Shown one piece after another: positions 38,409 through 50,500 of a stretch of 64,000 nt of DNA. Position numbers and translations under genes: made by a program. Position 1 is the stretch's first letter. Each line of letters opens with the position of its first letter. The DNA lies in the NCBI GenBank assembly GCA_023515745.1, contig JALECJ010000258.1, positions 2,236,501 through 2,300,500 of the forward strand. The letters are read 5' to 3'. Source of the stretch: Amoeboaphelidium protococcarum. Its lineage: Eukaryota; Aphelidiomycota; Aphelidea. A model generated the notes under the pieces. The model was given only the letters and a program-made list of their open reading frames with translations. It did not search any database and had not been told where the DNA came from.

Positions 38409-39821
38409 TCATAATTCAATCTTGAACACTTCTTTCAAAATGTCTTCCATGCTCTGTTCTGCGCCAGAGTCCTAACCATCTCCAGAATCTTAAGGAGACT
38501 AAGGCGTTTCGTGAGAACCATCTTATTATGATTCTCCCGATACAGAATCTTCTTCACCATCACCATTATCTAGTGACTGAAAATCGGCCGAGTCAAATTG
38601 CTTCATCAAAAACTTAATCTAGCCATCCTGGCCTTGATTCTATCCACCTACATTCTTCTTAAATTCTTCTGGCAACATTTTTTGCAATAATTCTTACAAT
38701 GACAGCTGAGCCATGTTCTATTTACCTTTATTAGCCTACTTATTGCCTTTAGAAGATTCCTTCTTTTGATTCTGCTCATTCACTCGTTACTATTGCTACT
38801 GTTACGATTAAGATTCCTCCTCCACTGCTTTCAATTTCTAGTCATACTCATCGTCTGAAAGAACCAACTAACAATTAATCTAGTTTACAACATTCTCGTC
38901 CTGAGGTACAAACTCTGTCAACTGGCACAGCTCAGGTACGTAGATATTTAAAGAATACACGCAGGTGGACAGCTCCTTCACCGAACTAAAGCGTCGCACA
39001 CCGGTCGTGGAGCAGTAGAAGAACACGTCCACTTTCCTCTACTTTCCAATCACTTCACACATGGACCCGCCACTAATCTTAAAGAGTACACCTCTAGCAT
39101 TAGTCCGTGGATGTCGCACCAATTACACGTTATTAGTATTGATGCTACGGTCTGGATTAGCAGCAGCATATCGACCTAGGTAATAATCATACACAATCTA
39201 TGGAGTTGCAAACAGTGTCTGCAATTAAACACCTCCTCCTTGTTATTACTACTATTAATGTTATTGTATTGGCTAACCATTAGCATCCAATTAAGGAACC
39301 AATTTCTAATGATACTAGCGGAGATAATTCAGATGACAATACTCATACGTCCACCAGCCGTCCACTGATATGAGACAACTCTTCTTCAAAGGCTCTATAG
39401 CACTGACTGCCTTATTCAAGAGGCTACCTTCATCCAGCTGTTAATTCTAACTATTATTATCACCATTATCATCGTCTGACTAATCGCGATCGTTAATCAA
39501 CAATGGGAATACACATCGATACTTTTAACCATCTGGACACTTAAGAACAATCTACTCTGAAGTACTCACTTATTATAACTACTACGGCACTTGCCCCTGT
39601 TAATCCTATTGACGCAACTACTATTATTGTTGCTAAATTGCTTATTACTCTATATCAGCCGTAAGAATAGACTCTGATATAATCTCATCCATTTTCATCT
39701 CATACTTGGGCATAGAGTGAACGTCTTCATACACATCCAACCTCCGAAATACATCCCTCTTTCCATAGATTACGCTCACTAACACAGCAATAATAAATGT
39801 AATATTTAAAGTTCCATTCAT
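38409..39821 (-). CDS. OS9: Yos9/OS-9 ERAD lectin
   Basis: ER-lumen lectin that recognises trimmed N-glycans on misfolded glycoproteins and hands them to the Hrd1 ligase. The 470-residue single-exon protein starts with a signal peptide (LNITFIIAVLVSVIYG). It has the family's N-terminal motif (YEMKMDEII) and an MRH domain: CLISVDGWWTYEYCHLNYLRQYH, then GGSMCEVIGKQRKVDVFFYC and Cys residues at the end. Long Gln runs inside the domain loops are encoded by TAA/TAG. The C-terminal third is acidic and disordered; no HDEL is visible, so it is probably retained through partners. With IRE1 it shows a standard eukaryotic ER quality-control system. Confidence 0.88.
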
Positions 39822-40054
39822 ACTTGTTCAATCTGCAAAGTGACTCCAGCAATATGCTTTGAATATTGAAATATCAGTCCAGTAAAAGTTAGCAAGAAGG
39901 AAAAATCATCAGCTGAAGGGGACGAAAGTCGGGTGAGTGTTTTGCCGCGCGTAAAGATCTGTCGGCATTCTGTTCTTCTTCTTTCCTCTTATAAATTCGT
40001 TATTATTGTACATTCTCGGTGAAATTTACTAATTATACTAACTGCATTATTATT

Positions 40055-41362
40055 ATGAGTGACTCACAGGACAAAGACGAATAGTAGAATATAGTGGCGC
40101 AAGATTAGGCGGACTTGGAGAGAAATCGTCTGGAGGAAGAGCTATTTGGTGGGACTGATACGGATTCTGATTTATCCGAGTTGGATGAAGATTTGGGTAG
40201 TTTTGAAGTGGAAGAGCCAGTAGAGGAGGAGAAGAATGTCGCAGCAGATGATCAATATTAGGCTGAATAAGAGTAGAAGTATTAAGATGATGACTTTTAG
40301 GATTAAGCTGAAGAGGAGGAAGATGAAGAGTACCGGGTGAGATAGAGTGCATCTAGTCTTGCCAAGGTCAGGAAGAAGATTGTGTAGGATGGTCCTCTGC
40401 TGGATGCCAAGAGGAAAAAGGCTCGTAGAGGATCATCTACTCAAGGTTAGTCTCAGAAGGCCGCTAGATCTTAAGGCCGTATTGAGGGAGGGGATGGCGA
40501 TGACGATAATGTGGATGGGTCTGTATCCCGTCAGATCAATAATGAGTACATTGAAGAATTTGATCAGGTGGTGAATTCATTCAAGAGCACTAATAGGCGG
40601 AGAATTGCGCAGGATGACATTGGCGAGGACACTGATGCAGATGAATTGATATCACAAGTATGCCAGGCTATGAGGGATGCTGCAGAGCAAGATATAGAGA
40701 GTAATTAGAACAAGTAGCCGGCTGTTGAGAAATTAAAGTTGCTGCCTATTGTTCAAGATTTGCTGAGTAAGACGTTCCTTTATGAGCAGATTCTGGATCA
40801 TGAAATGTTGGAATGTCTCAGAATTTGGTTGGAACCATTGCCAGACGGATCTCTACCTAATTATAAGATTAAAAAGAGCATTTTTGATATTTTGGTCAAG
40901 TTGCCGGTTAGTACAGATTAGGTGCGAGATAGTAGAATTGGAAGAATAGTGGCATTCTATGCCAAGAACGATAAGGAGCTGGTGGATATTAAAAAGTGCG
41001 CTATGGATTTGATTTTTACTTGGAGTCGCCCATTGGTTATGAAGAATGGAAATCATGGTGCTGGTTCACAATCATAATAATCATTATAGTAAAGAAGATC
41101 ATCCGGTGGTGGTGGCGGAGGTGCTAATGGCCAGGACGGGAGATTGATGGCGGATGATCTGGTGACTAGACGAGTTTTCGCTCAGATTCCAGTGGCGAAT
41201 AGATCAGCGTACACTGTCGTACCCCAATCCACAGTGGATGATGGAATGGTACTGACTGGTCCTGGGTCACGGCAAGGTGACGGTGCTAATGGTGGCAAAG
41301 TGGGATCATCAACACTGGCCAAGAGATTGCTGAAATAATCAGGCGGTGGAAGTAGGCGCTGA
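40055..41362 (+). CDS. SPN1: Spn1/Iws1 transcription elongation factor
   Basis: Binds Spt6 and RNA polymerase II during elongation. The 435-residue single-exon protein has a long acidic/Gln-rich N-terminus. The conserved TFIIS N-terminal-like domain (about residues 225-335) includes LKLLPIVQDLLSKTF, LDHEMLECLRIWLEPLPDGSLPNYKIK and WSRPLV. A Ser/Gly-rich basic tail follows. TAG/TAA codons are abundant and the gene ends at TGA. It diverges from OS-9 (230 nt) and converges with the Rab5 gene, whose TGA lies 30 nt away. Together with SPT4 it supplies two elongation factors in this window. Confidence 0.9.
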
Positions 41363-41391
41363 TATAATAAAATCGGACATTGTATTGCAAT

Positions 41392-42174
41392 TCAACATAG
41401 TAGTAGCAAAATATTAAAATGAATAAAGTTAGTTTACATTTAACATCCGCAATTGCTATCATTATTATTGTAATTATAATCGTTCCTTCCATCCAAATGT
41501 CCAGGAGAATCGCGTATGAGTAAAGATGGCGCGTTACTACCACTTCTACCAGCAGATTGAGGTGAGAACAGGTATGATCTAGACAATGACTGGGCGGGAG
41601 ATACAGCAGACTGAGAATCGCGCAACTCCTGTGGAAGATTACGAGCAATATCAGTGAACATCTCCACAATATTACTCCCCGTCTTGGCACTAGTCTCAAA
41701 GTACAGGATCCCCTACTCCTGGCTATAAGACTCCGCTTCGTCTCTCAACTTGTTCAGCTGATCAATCTTTGCAGGATCAGTAATGCCGGGCACAAGATCG
41801 CTTTTATTACCAGCCAGTACCAACACCAAATCGGGCTTCTTCAACTATTTCAATTCCTAAATCCAGTACTTGGCCTTGTCCAGGGTTTGCGGCTTGGTCA
41901 CATCATACACCGCAATGGCAGCCTGGGCATTGCGATAATACATCGGCGCCAGACTGTTGAATCGCTCCTACCCAGCCGTATCCCACACCTCAAATTTAAT
42001 AACGCGATCTGGATCTTCCGGGATTCGGCAGCGCTAGGTAAGGAATGCAGCACCAATCGTAGACTCTTTCACATCCTGGAATTCACCCTTCACAAATCTG
42101 GACACTATACTGGATTTACCGACAGCTGCCTCTCCCAGTAATACGAGCTTAACTTGAGACTTTTTTGCAGTCAT
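41392..42174 (-). CDS. RAB5: Rab5-family GTPase with UAA-read C-terminal extension
   Basis: Endosomal small GTPase (Rab5/Vps21/Ypt51 branch). Motifs are GEAAVGKSS, the Rab5-type [19 protein letters not shown] (the invariant Gln is TAG at 41968-41970), LAGNKSD and ETSAK. The region after the GTPase fold is a Ser/Asn-rich linker. The expected prenylated end NCGC appears at residue 244 but is followed by TAA, Gln in this code; the frame then continues 16 codons to TGA, ending LLLLC. Either the protein carries an unusual extension that masks the CXC motif, or UAA terminates here. No plausible intron was found. Single exon, 260 or 244 residues. Confidence 0.93.
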
Positions 42175-42703
42175 TTCAGTCGTTTCTCAGAATTAAAGAC
42201 TTTAGAGAATATATTATATACGCACAATTATCAAATTAAAAATTACCAAATCGCAGTTACAGTAATCAGTCGAAGTCGACGGCGGAAATGGTCAAAGAAT
42301 AAGTCAGAGAGGAAAGACGAACCCGACTCGCGTGATCACTGAAACTTGTCCCCTTTGCGCTTTCACTCTTACTCTGCCATATGAATATACGTACTGGTGG
42401 GAAAAGTCAGCACAATTGCTTCTAAACTGTTCCTTTCTTTCCTCATAGGGTAATATATGAATACATGATGTTTTATCGTTTATACCGTGAAGGATTTTCA
42501 AATTGTATACTCTCTCTTGTCAAAAAGTCCATTTCGCCAACGTTCAAACTTCATGTGAGAAGATCGGCCGCGTTTCTTTTCCCGTTTCAGCCAGTCATTG
42601 TTTGTTCTTTGCCCAATCTTCGTTTACCATTCATTCTTATACTGGAGATAGATAGTGTATTCAACTATATTTGGCAGTGATTATTAATACTTTACATTTT
42701 GTT
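42175..42703. other. Divergent intergenic region (Rab5 / F-box-LRR)
   Basis: About 530 nt with no coding signal. It contains CGTTTC/GAAACG-like words and pyrimidine-rich tracts. Presumed promoters of both flanking genes. Confidence 0.4.
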
Positions 42704-45676
42704 ATGGAGTCTTAGTTTAATAATGCTTTGAGAAAGATTTTCACTGTTGCTGGAAAGTAGGCGTATTAGAAAGTTGTGCAGAATAGTACAAGACCGAATA
42801 AGGAGGAAGTTGAAACATTGTAGAGTTGTCTCAAGACTATACATCCGTTCTCATAGTGTCCTCAGTCTGTGATTTCAACTGTATCATACTTTTTTAGGAT
42901 TTCGGAATATAGTCAGGATGAAGCGGTCAGCCTGAGTGCATTTGGTATAATACTGCAGGGAGAGGTGGGAGTTTTTATCACTGATGACAAGTGTGTATCC
43001 ATCTTGAAACCATTGAACTTTATCGGTTTATCTGAACTCATGCAGCTGTCCCAATAGACAAACAGTCAAGTCAGTCTGCAATCGTCTTCCTATAATCATC
43101 GTGCAGTTACCGAAGTTTGCCGTGTTGCATATTTGAAGAGCGAGGAGTTACAAGCTGCTTGCTCTAAAGTTATGCTGAAGTTTTTGGTGAATGCATACTC
43201 TTAGTACGCGCCTGATTAATAAAGAGCTGTTCAAATTTGTCACGAGATTGAGATATTGAAGTAGAAGGGAAAGTTGAAGGATTTTGATATACCGTCGGAA
43301 GATCTGCGTGGCTGTTGTACTGTGATAAGCTTGAAAGCTGGTGATGTTGTTCCTATATATAATAGGAAGGACAGTTTTTGTCTTTTAAATGGCACTGCTG
43401 ACGTTCTGATAAAGAGAAATGCTGGGGATATATTTAGCGTATAATTGTAAATAGTCCCCTCTAAACTAATGAACTTATTGTCTCTATCATCAGATAAGAA
43501 GGCTGATTATTAGATCAAAGTGGTGGCGCAATCGAATTGTAGAATCATGCGATGGGATGAGAGGAAACTTGACACTCTGATATAGGAGAATTTATTTAAT
43601 ACCAAGCTGAAGTAAGATCTGATTGTATACTTTACACTATAGATAATTCAAGAGTAATTGTGTCAAGACGTTCGTGAATCTCAATCTGCAGTCTTAATTG
43701 GTTCGGAATTGCCCTAAATGGATTATCCTTATCGAGATTGTGGATATGAGCGAGTTCTGCTAAAGAATGAATTGTTAGATTTATCTATTGGATCATGTTT
43801 AGTTCAGAGTGGTCGACTTCTAGATACTAAGAGTAATGTCATTCATGAGACCAAGGCTGTTTTGGAATCTCCAATGACTGCCTTATGTATTGACCCTAAA
43901 TGCTCAATAGTAGTGATTCCTTTTATACCTACTCAACTTGCTGCCAAGGATAATTAGGCTGAGAATCTTGATCAGATGTCGTCGTTATTATAGTAAGTCA
44001 GGCCTGATAAGAAGGCTGAATATTAGGATGTCAAGAATCTTTTTTTGAGTTGGAGTCTCATGAAAGGATGTTCTCCCTATATTTATGGTTAGATTGTGAA
44101 TTAAGTGTATGATATTCGATTAAATCCTGAAGAATTCTATTAATTTAATCAAGAAGAGTAGGTGGTGATTTATGTATAGCATGGTCAGTTTGCGTTGTCT
44201 GATATTTAGAAGGATTTCAATTTCAAATTGTTGTAATCAGGAGATGTTATCGGCAATATTGGTAATGGCAGTATAAATCAGCTGGCTTTTAGAGCTCTCT
44301 CTTAATCATAAGCGTATATATTGACTTTAGATGCCCTGTAGATGCTGCCGAATGAAGTTTAGTCGCGCCTCAGACTTCTAGTAGATTCTTCAACTTCTAT
44401 ATTCAAGAATGAGAGGATACTGGCTGTGGCTAGTAATGCTTTCCATCGAGGTATTTATTCAAGCAGGCATCTACAATCATTGTAATAGTTGCGGAATTAG
44501 AAATGCTCCATCAGTCATTTACCAGGCCATGTTATGAGAGATGTTTTTAAGTATTTGAAGAAGTAATCCCTTCTGTAATGTCAGCAAGTGTGCAAGGACT
44601 GGAGAGATTTACTACGCACTGATGGATGCGACATTTAGCGGTTAAAGTTTAACAAGAAGAGTAATTTCACTCTTGCTAGATACATATCAATGCTGTAGAT
44701 TGCCAGCAAAAGTCTGAGGGATGTAAGCTTTACCTCATGTGCAGTTAATTACAGCCATATCAAGTTATTGCATGCTATTTGTCCCCATGTTATCCACCTC
44801 AGCATAAAAGGGTGCGGATTTGCTGCCAGACATGATTCAAAGTTCATCAATTATATCACACTGTGCATGACATAGTTGGAGACTCTGCATCTATCAAAGA
44901 TCAGAAAGATCAATTATGATCAAATGCTACTCAAGAACTTACAGTCCTTTAAACTTAGCAATGCCACTGGAATCATTTAGAAGGATTTAAAAGATCTATC
45001 GACTAATGCCCCATTATTGACAGAGTTGGCCCTCTGCAAAGGCTAATCTATAGATGATGAATGTGTGAAAATCATATCACAAAACATGCGCTTACTTGCA
45101 ACACTAGACTTAAGTTGGTGCTAGTTAGTTTCAGACGTATCGTGCTAATATATTTCATCATTGGTTAATCTCAAACATCTGAATCTTGCGCATTGTGAAC
45201 TACTCACCGATTGTGGATTGGCGGAATTGTCTAAATCTTGTCTTAAACTCCGCAGTCTCGACCTGTCTGTGAATAGTTAAATCAGTGATCTGTCCATTGT
45301 GATGATAATTGATAATATCTCGGAAATTGAGTACCTTCGATTGCGTACTTGTCCCCGTCTCACTATTGGCTGGGTAAAGCTGGTCTTTGATAATTGTTAG
45401 CATATCAAGCAGCTTGTATTTACTGGATGTAAACTTATAAATCCGCAGAACGTTCGGAATATGTTCAAGGATAGGAATGTTGATATTGTCTGTCATTTGA
45501 GAAGCTCTACCAGTAAAAAGGATCAGAGTGGTGGGAGGAGACTGAACAGAGCTCAATTCACTCGAGTGCACGACAGATATCAGATGAGTCCTCGACTAGT
45601 TGAGAACTTGGAAAGAGATAGAACCATTCGCTTCCCTTCAAGCGATAAGGATAGTGATAAAGATTCTCTATTATGA
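42704..45676 (+). CDS. Cyclic-nucleotide-binding-like / F-box / LRR fusion protein
   Basis: A 990-residue single-exon protein. The N-terminal 560 residues contain repeated cNMP-binding-like beta-roll segments (FFRISEYSQDEAVSLSAFGIILQGEVGVFI; VISLKAGDVVP...LLNGTADVLI; QFALSDIQ...LLQSGDVIGNIG). An F-box (LPGHVMRDVFKYLKKQSLLQCQQVCKDW) follows near residue 605. About ten leucine-rich repeats of the FBXL type come next (LATLDLSWCQLVSDVSCQYIS, LKHLNLAHCELLTDCGL, LRSLDLSVNSQISD), with a basic C-terminal tail. F-box/LRR proteins are SCF ligase substrate receptors; pairing with cNMP-like domains suggests ligand-controlled ubiquitination, which is inference. The classical phosphate-binding cassette (GE...RxA) looks absent in at least the first segment. 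Confidence 0.82.
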
Positions 45677-45814
45677 AGACTTGAATGTGAATATATTTAA
45701 AGTATTTTCAAGTATACACGTTATTATGAATGGTATTCATGTACTTCACCAAGATTTAATGACTCTTTTGCTATATCATGATATAGTAATAAAGACCCAA
45801 GTAAGAAGACATTT

Positions 45815-46939
45815 TCACTCACTCGCCACATTGGACTTTCCACGGCCACCGCGAGAGTAGCCGCCACGACCACCGCGACTCTTGTTGTACCTTCCGCGAC
45901 CTCCACGACCACGAAAGTTACGCGAATGTCCATCTGGATCGTACGCAATACCGAAAGTCTCCATGTTGAGCTAATTCTCCAATTGCCGCTACTCTCTACG
46001 TTTCTAGTAACGCTCTTCTCTGCTCATAGCGCCATTATTGCCATGATCAATGTCACCATTTCCATCTTGATTAGCAGCCTCTTTAGCCTTCTATCTCTCT
46101 TCCAATGTCTTGAATCTCTCCTGAGCATCAGAGGATATCTCATCAAAGAATGAAGACTTCTTGTCATACTTGGGCGGCTAACGCTGCTCACCAGAAGCTC
46201 TTTACTCAATCTATAATGATTACACATCCTAGCCACCATCAGCTAGTTCTTGCGCAATCTTCAACTTATCCACAATGGCCTTGGTAAAATCAAAGTCCTC
46301 ATTTGGAATCTCAACTTTCTGCGGTGATTGCTACTAGTTGTTACGGTAAGATTTACCAGGAGTAGAACGGGACTTTTGATCTCTAGCTTTAGCAGCGTAA
46401 TCGCCATTCTACTTCCTGGATGTTGATGATGATTAATTTCTGTCACCACTACCCGAAGACTTGTTAGAATTGTACCTCTAGCGAGATTACTACTATTACT
46501 ATTGACTCTACTTGTTGGTAGAATGAGTAGCAGCGGGTTTATAGACATTATTACCATCAGTTTTGCTCCCAAAACGATCTCCTCCATTCTACAAATGACT
46601 TAAAGACTTGGATCCTTGTCCCGCTTGAACAACAGCAGGATCCTAATAAATCTCCTCCTTATCCTCCTGCTATTAGTTCTATACACCGCTACTCTTGGTC
46701 ACCTACAGATCCTTGATGTCCTGACCACGGAACACGATGAATTCAAACACTTTATCACTAGGTGGAATCTCTTTACTACCCAGTCCGAACTACTACCTTC
46801 TTCCCTCACTGCCAAATGACCTGACGTTCTGCAGAGTGACTGTGGATTCATTCTGATTAATCTCGATCAATACTCCTACGTACTTGATCTCACTCTTGCT
46901 GATCAAAGTAATTTCGGAACCAATAAACGGGACGCTCAT
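45815..46939 (-). CDS. LSM14: Scd6/LSM14 (RAP55) mRNP protein
   Basis: Translation repressor and decapping activator of P-bodies. The 374-residue single-exon protein has an N-terminal LSm domain (PFIGSEITLISKSEIKYVG, VTLQNVRSFGSEGR, FIVFRGQDIKDLQV). A Gln/Asn/Ser-rich linker (dense TAG/TAA) follows, then the DFDF-type box (PNEDFDFTKA), FFD box (KKSSFFDEIS), TFG box (NMETFGIAYDPDG) and a C-terminal RGG region. This full order is characteristic. It converges with the F-box/LRR gene. Confidence is high because every module is in place. Confidence 0.94.
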
Positions 46940-47265
46940 ATTTATATTTCTTGATTAAATATATTATGTAATTCAAAGCGGTATAGTCTATAGCTTAAAA
47001 ATAACTATAAAAATCTGAATAGAGATTTCTTCACTACTGTGTAATGTTGATGTTGATGAAGGAAGAAGAGAAAAGAGAAAGCACATCGAAAAGACGCGAC
47101 GCCGACAAGAACGAAATGCAAATTTGATGATGATGATCCACTAAGGGCAGCCACGAAACACTAATTTTTAATCTGAAACTTTCGCGTACTGTCTGTGCTA
47201 CTCATATAGTAAGGAATTACAATATTTCGGTTCCTAGACACGCTGTCCATTCTAGCGGTGGTTTA
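46940..47265. other. Intergenic region between LSM14 start and disrupted membrane gene
   Basis: About 325 nt; no gene recognised. It may include the 3' end of the membrane protein gene under an alternative splice model that ends at 47266. Confidence 0.35.
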
Positions 47266-47571
47266 TCATCTCTATTAAGCAGAAGCCAGAGGATCTAGGA
47301 TGAGAAGAGATTAGCAGAGGAGGGGACAGGATAAGAATAGAGTTTAAGAACTAATAAGCAGATAGAGACGAACTAAGCCATAACTTGCCATAAACCAAAC
47401 AGAATCAGATAAGTCTTGAGAGATTCACTTACAACCAGGTAGCCATTAGGAATGCAGAGAGACAGACAATGAGGTTGAGCACGAGGAGGCGGGAGAGCAT
47501 ATCAAAGATCAAAGCAAAAGGGACGAGAGCAGCAACAGCAAGTAATTGAGAGCCAAACATGTGGAAGATAG

Positions 47572-50500
47572 TCAGAGGAAACGCACCAGGCAGGCCCGGA
47601 GACAAAGTGAGAGCAACCAGAGCAATATGACACCTACAACGATTCAGAAGTTAGAACAACGAATAACATAAGCTTACCTTTCTGCTGCAACCTTAACTGG
47701 GCGAAGCAAGTTGCATTCACAAACTCATCCTACATAGAGAGAGCATAAAGTATAATGTTGAATAATCAGAAAGTAGTACAATCTTACCGATGGATGAGAA
47801 TGTATCACGTCCGCCACTTGCTTCTTGTTGAAGCATGGCGTCTATAATGTTCAGATCACTGCCAAGACTCTGCCAAGACTGTAGTGCAAGACCTTATTGA
47901 ACTAAGTATGTTACATCACTGCACAAACAAGTCAGCTGATCTACCAGTATAAAAGCTCAATCTAGATGATCTGTATCTTTTCTATGATTACGTGTAAATA
48001 CAATTATTACTTTACCGTATACTTTCTTACTAATACCACAACATTTACACGTCTGTAAGAATGTCTAACAATTAAGCTAATAACAGTAAACAATCTAAGG
48101 TCTAATTCAATGGTTTGAACCACTCGCGCTGGTCTCGTGCTCTGAAGACAGAGATGCAGGAGCTTGAAGTTTCTGCAGTGATGTCATAAGACGCGTCAAA
48201 CAGAATAGTCAGTCTACCTACTGCTGATGATCTGCTGGTGATGGAGCTGGCGCAGTTTGACAACTCGGGCGCAGTGATACCGGCCAATGATAAGAAGGCT
48301 TATATCAAATGTGTCAAGTCTCTGCGTCAGATGGACCAGAAGGCGCAGGCCATCCTCATTCAGAGCCTGCAAGAAGGAAAGAAGCCTCTGGTGCGCGGTG
48401 CTACCACGGCGTGGGAAATGTCAAAGATGGTCGAGCGTGTGTTTCAGCAGAACTCACTTGAGAATCGCGAGACCATCCGGCTGGAGATCAACACCGCACA
48501 GATGAGTAGTTTTTCAGATCCAATGGCCTATTTACTCCATATGAAGGATCTGCGTGAAGATCTTGTTGCCTGTGGTGACAGTTCAATGACTGAAGAAGCT
48601 CTAATCATGCATATTCTTTGTCGCTTCCCTGATAAATACAAGTCTGTTAAGGAAGATATATATCGTGAAATCAATGCTCGTGTACGTGCTGGTGCTGCTG
48701 CTACTGCGACTGCAGGTGCTGCGTTGCCAACTCAAGATATTTTTGAGTTTTTCTAGTCTCAGCTGCACCTGAAGATTAAGCGCGACAAGCTGGCGGAGAT
48801 GGTTGTTAGCCAATCTCAGTCAAATGGAGTTTAAAGTCTGTTAACTCGTGCTCGCAGTGACAATGGAGACAATCGTCAGAGGGCGCGTAAGAAGCAAAAG
48901 GTCTCTTGTGCGAATTGTGGCAAGACTGGTCATAGTGAGAGTCAATGCTGGGCTGATGGAGGTGGCGATGTCGCAAATCGTCCTGATTGGTATCAGCCGT
49001 CTCGAACTAAGGAGAAGAAGGCCAATTCTAAGTCTTTTGGCAAGTCCAAAGCTGATGGCAAGAAGTGGAAGCGTGGTGATCAATCTGATACGGGAAGTGA
49101 TGAATGACTATTTGATGGTTAATATGACGTGGTGAATCTACTTTCTCGTCTTAATGTATACAGTCGTTCACCTTCCTTTAATCCCCAATCTGACTGGGTA
49201 TGTGATAGTGGTTGTACTGAGTTCGTGACCAGCCGCAAAGATTGGCTCTTCGACTTTATCCCACTCAATAAGTTTTGTGGAACGTCTAATCGCTTCAGCG
49301 GCGTCCAAATATCTGGAAAAGGTTCCCTCTTAGTCAACTGGCATACAAAATCCGGTGGAGAAACGCTGGTGCAGTTGGACAATGTGTACTATTCCTCACA
49401 GTTTGGTTATAACTTGGTTCCCGTACGCAAGCTGGATTAGCTAGGCTATGATGTATTGTTCAGAAGACAACTTGTATCAATTGCTAAAGATGACATGGAG
49501 CTTTGCTCTGGTCAGTTAACAGCTAATGGTTTGTATGTCCTTGATCTAGACGTGCTACCTGCGGGAACGGTATCAGATGACAAGATCATGTCTCTCGCTT
49601 CAGTTACAACAAAGCACAAGTCTCTTAGCTTCGATTAGCTTCATGCGCGTATGGGTCATACTGGTTTTCGTCGTTTACGCTCAATGGTCAAGAATGGGTA
49701 CTTTGCTGATTTCAATGTCACAGATCGTGATAACTCTGATCCCTGCGAAATCTGTGTCAAAGCCAGTCTGACGCGCTAGTAATTCAAATCTAAGCGTTCA
49801 GTCCAGTCAAAACGTGCACTTTCCTTAGTACACATGGATTTGGTTGGTCCAATTAAAGTGCAAACTCCAAACTGTCATCATTACATTCTCACAATAGTTG
49901 ATGACTATACTGGTTACTGTTGGGTGAGACTTCTCAAGAATAAAGACAATGCAACGTCAGAAATCTAATCCTGGGCGACTCTAGTTGAAAATGAATCCGA
50001 TCTGCAGATTTAGGAGATAGTTTCTGATCGCGGTGGAGAATTTGTTAACAAAACTCTGGTGACCTGGTGCTAAGCTAAAGGTATTAAATTTGAACCTGGT
50101 CCTCGTCATACTCCTTAGCTTAATGGTAAAGCTGAACGAAAGAATCGTAGTATCATAGTGATGGTCACTGCTCTCTTGATTCAGTCTGGTTTTCCACCAA
50201 GCATCTGGGGACTCGCTACTGAAGTGGCAGTATATCTATAAAATCGACAATTAACCGTGTCTAACAGTGATGCAAAGATAAAGTCGATAACTCCTTATGA
50301 GTCCTATTATGGCACGTCACCTGATTTGAGTAAGCTCAGAGTTTTTGGTTGTAAAGTGCTGTATTACGTTCCAAAAGATGCTCGTGATGACAATTTCAAA
50401 TTCTCAGCTGTTGCGGAGGAAGGGTATTTTGCTGGATATGGGAAGAACTACTACAAAATACTGCATCAGAACAAGAAGACAGTCATTCATGTGCCTCACC

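Noticed and set aside
41343-41445. An intron at the 3' end of Rab5 to explain the codon after NCGC
   Set aside because: No GT-AG pair gives a sensible C-terminus before the convergent SPN1 gene.
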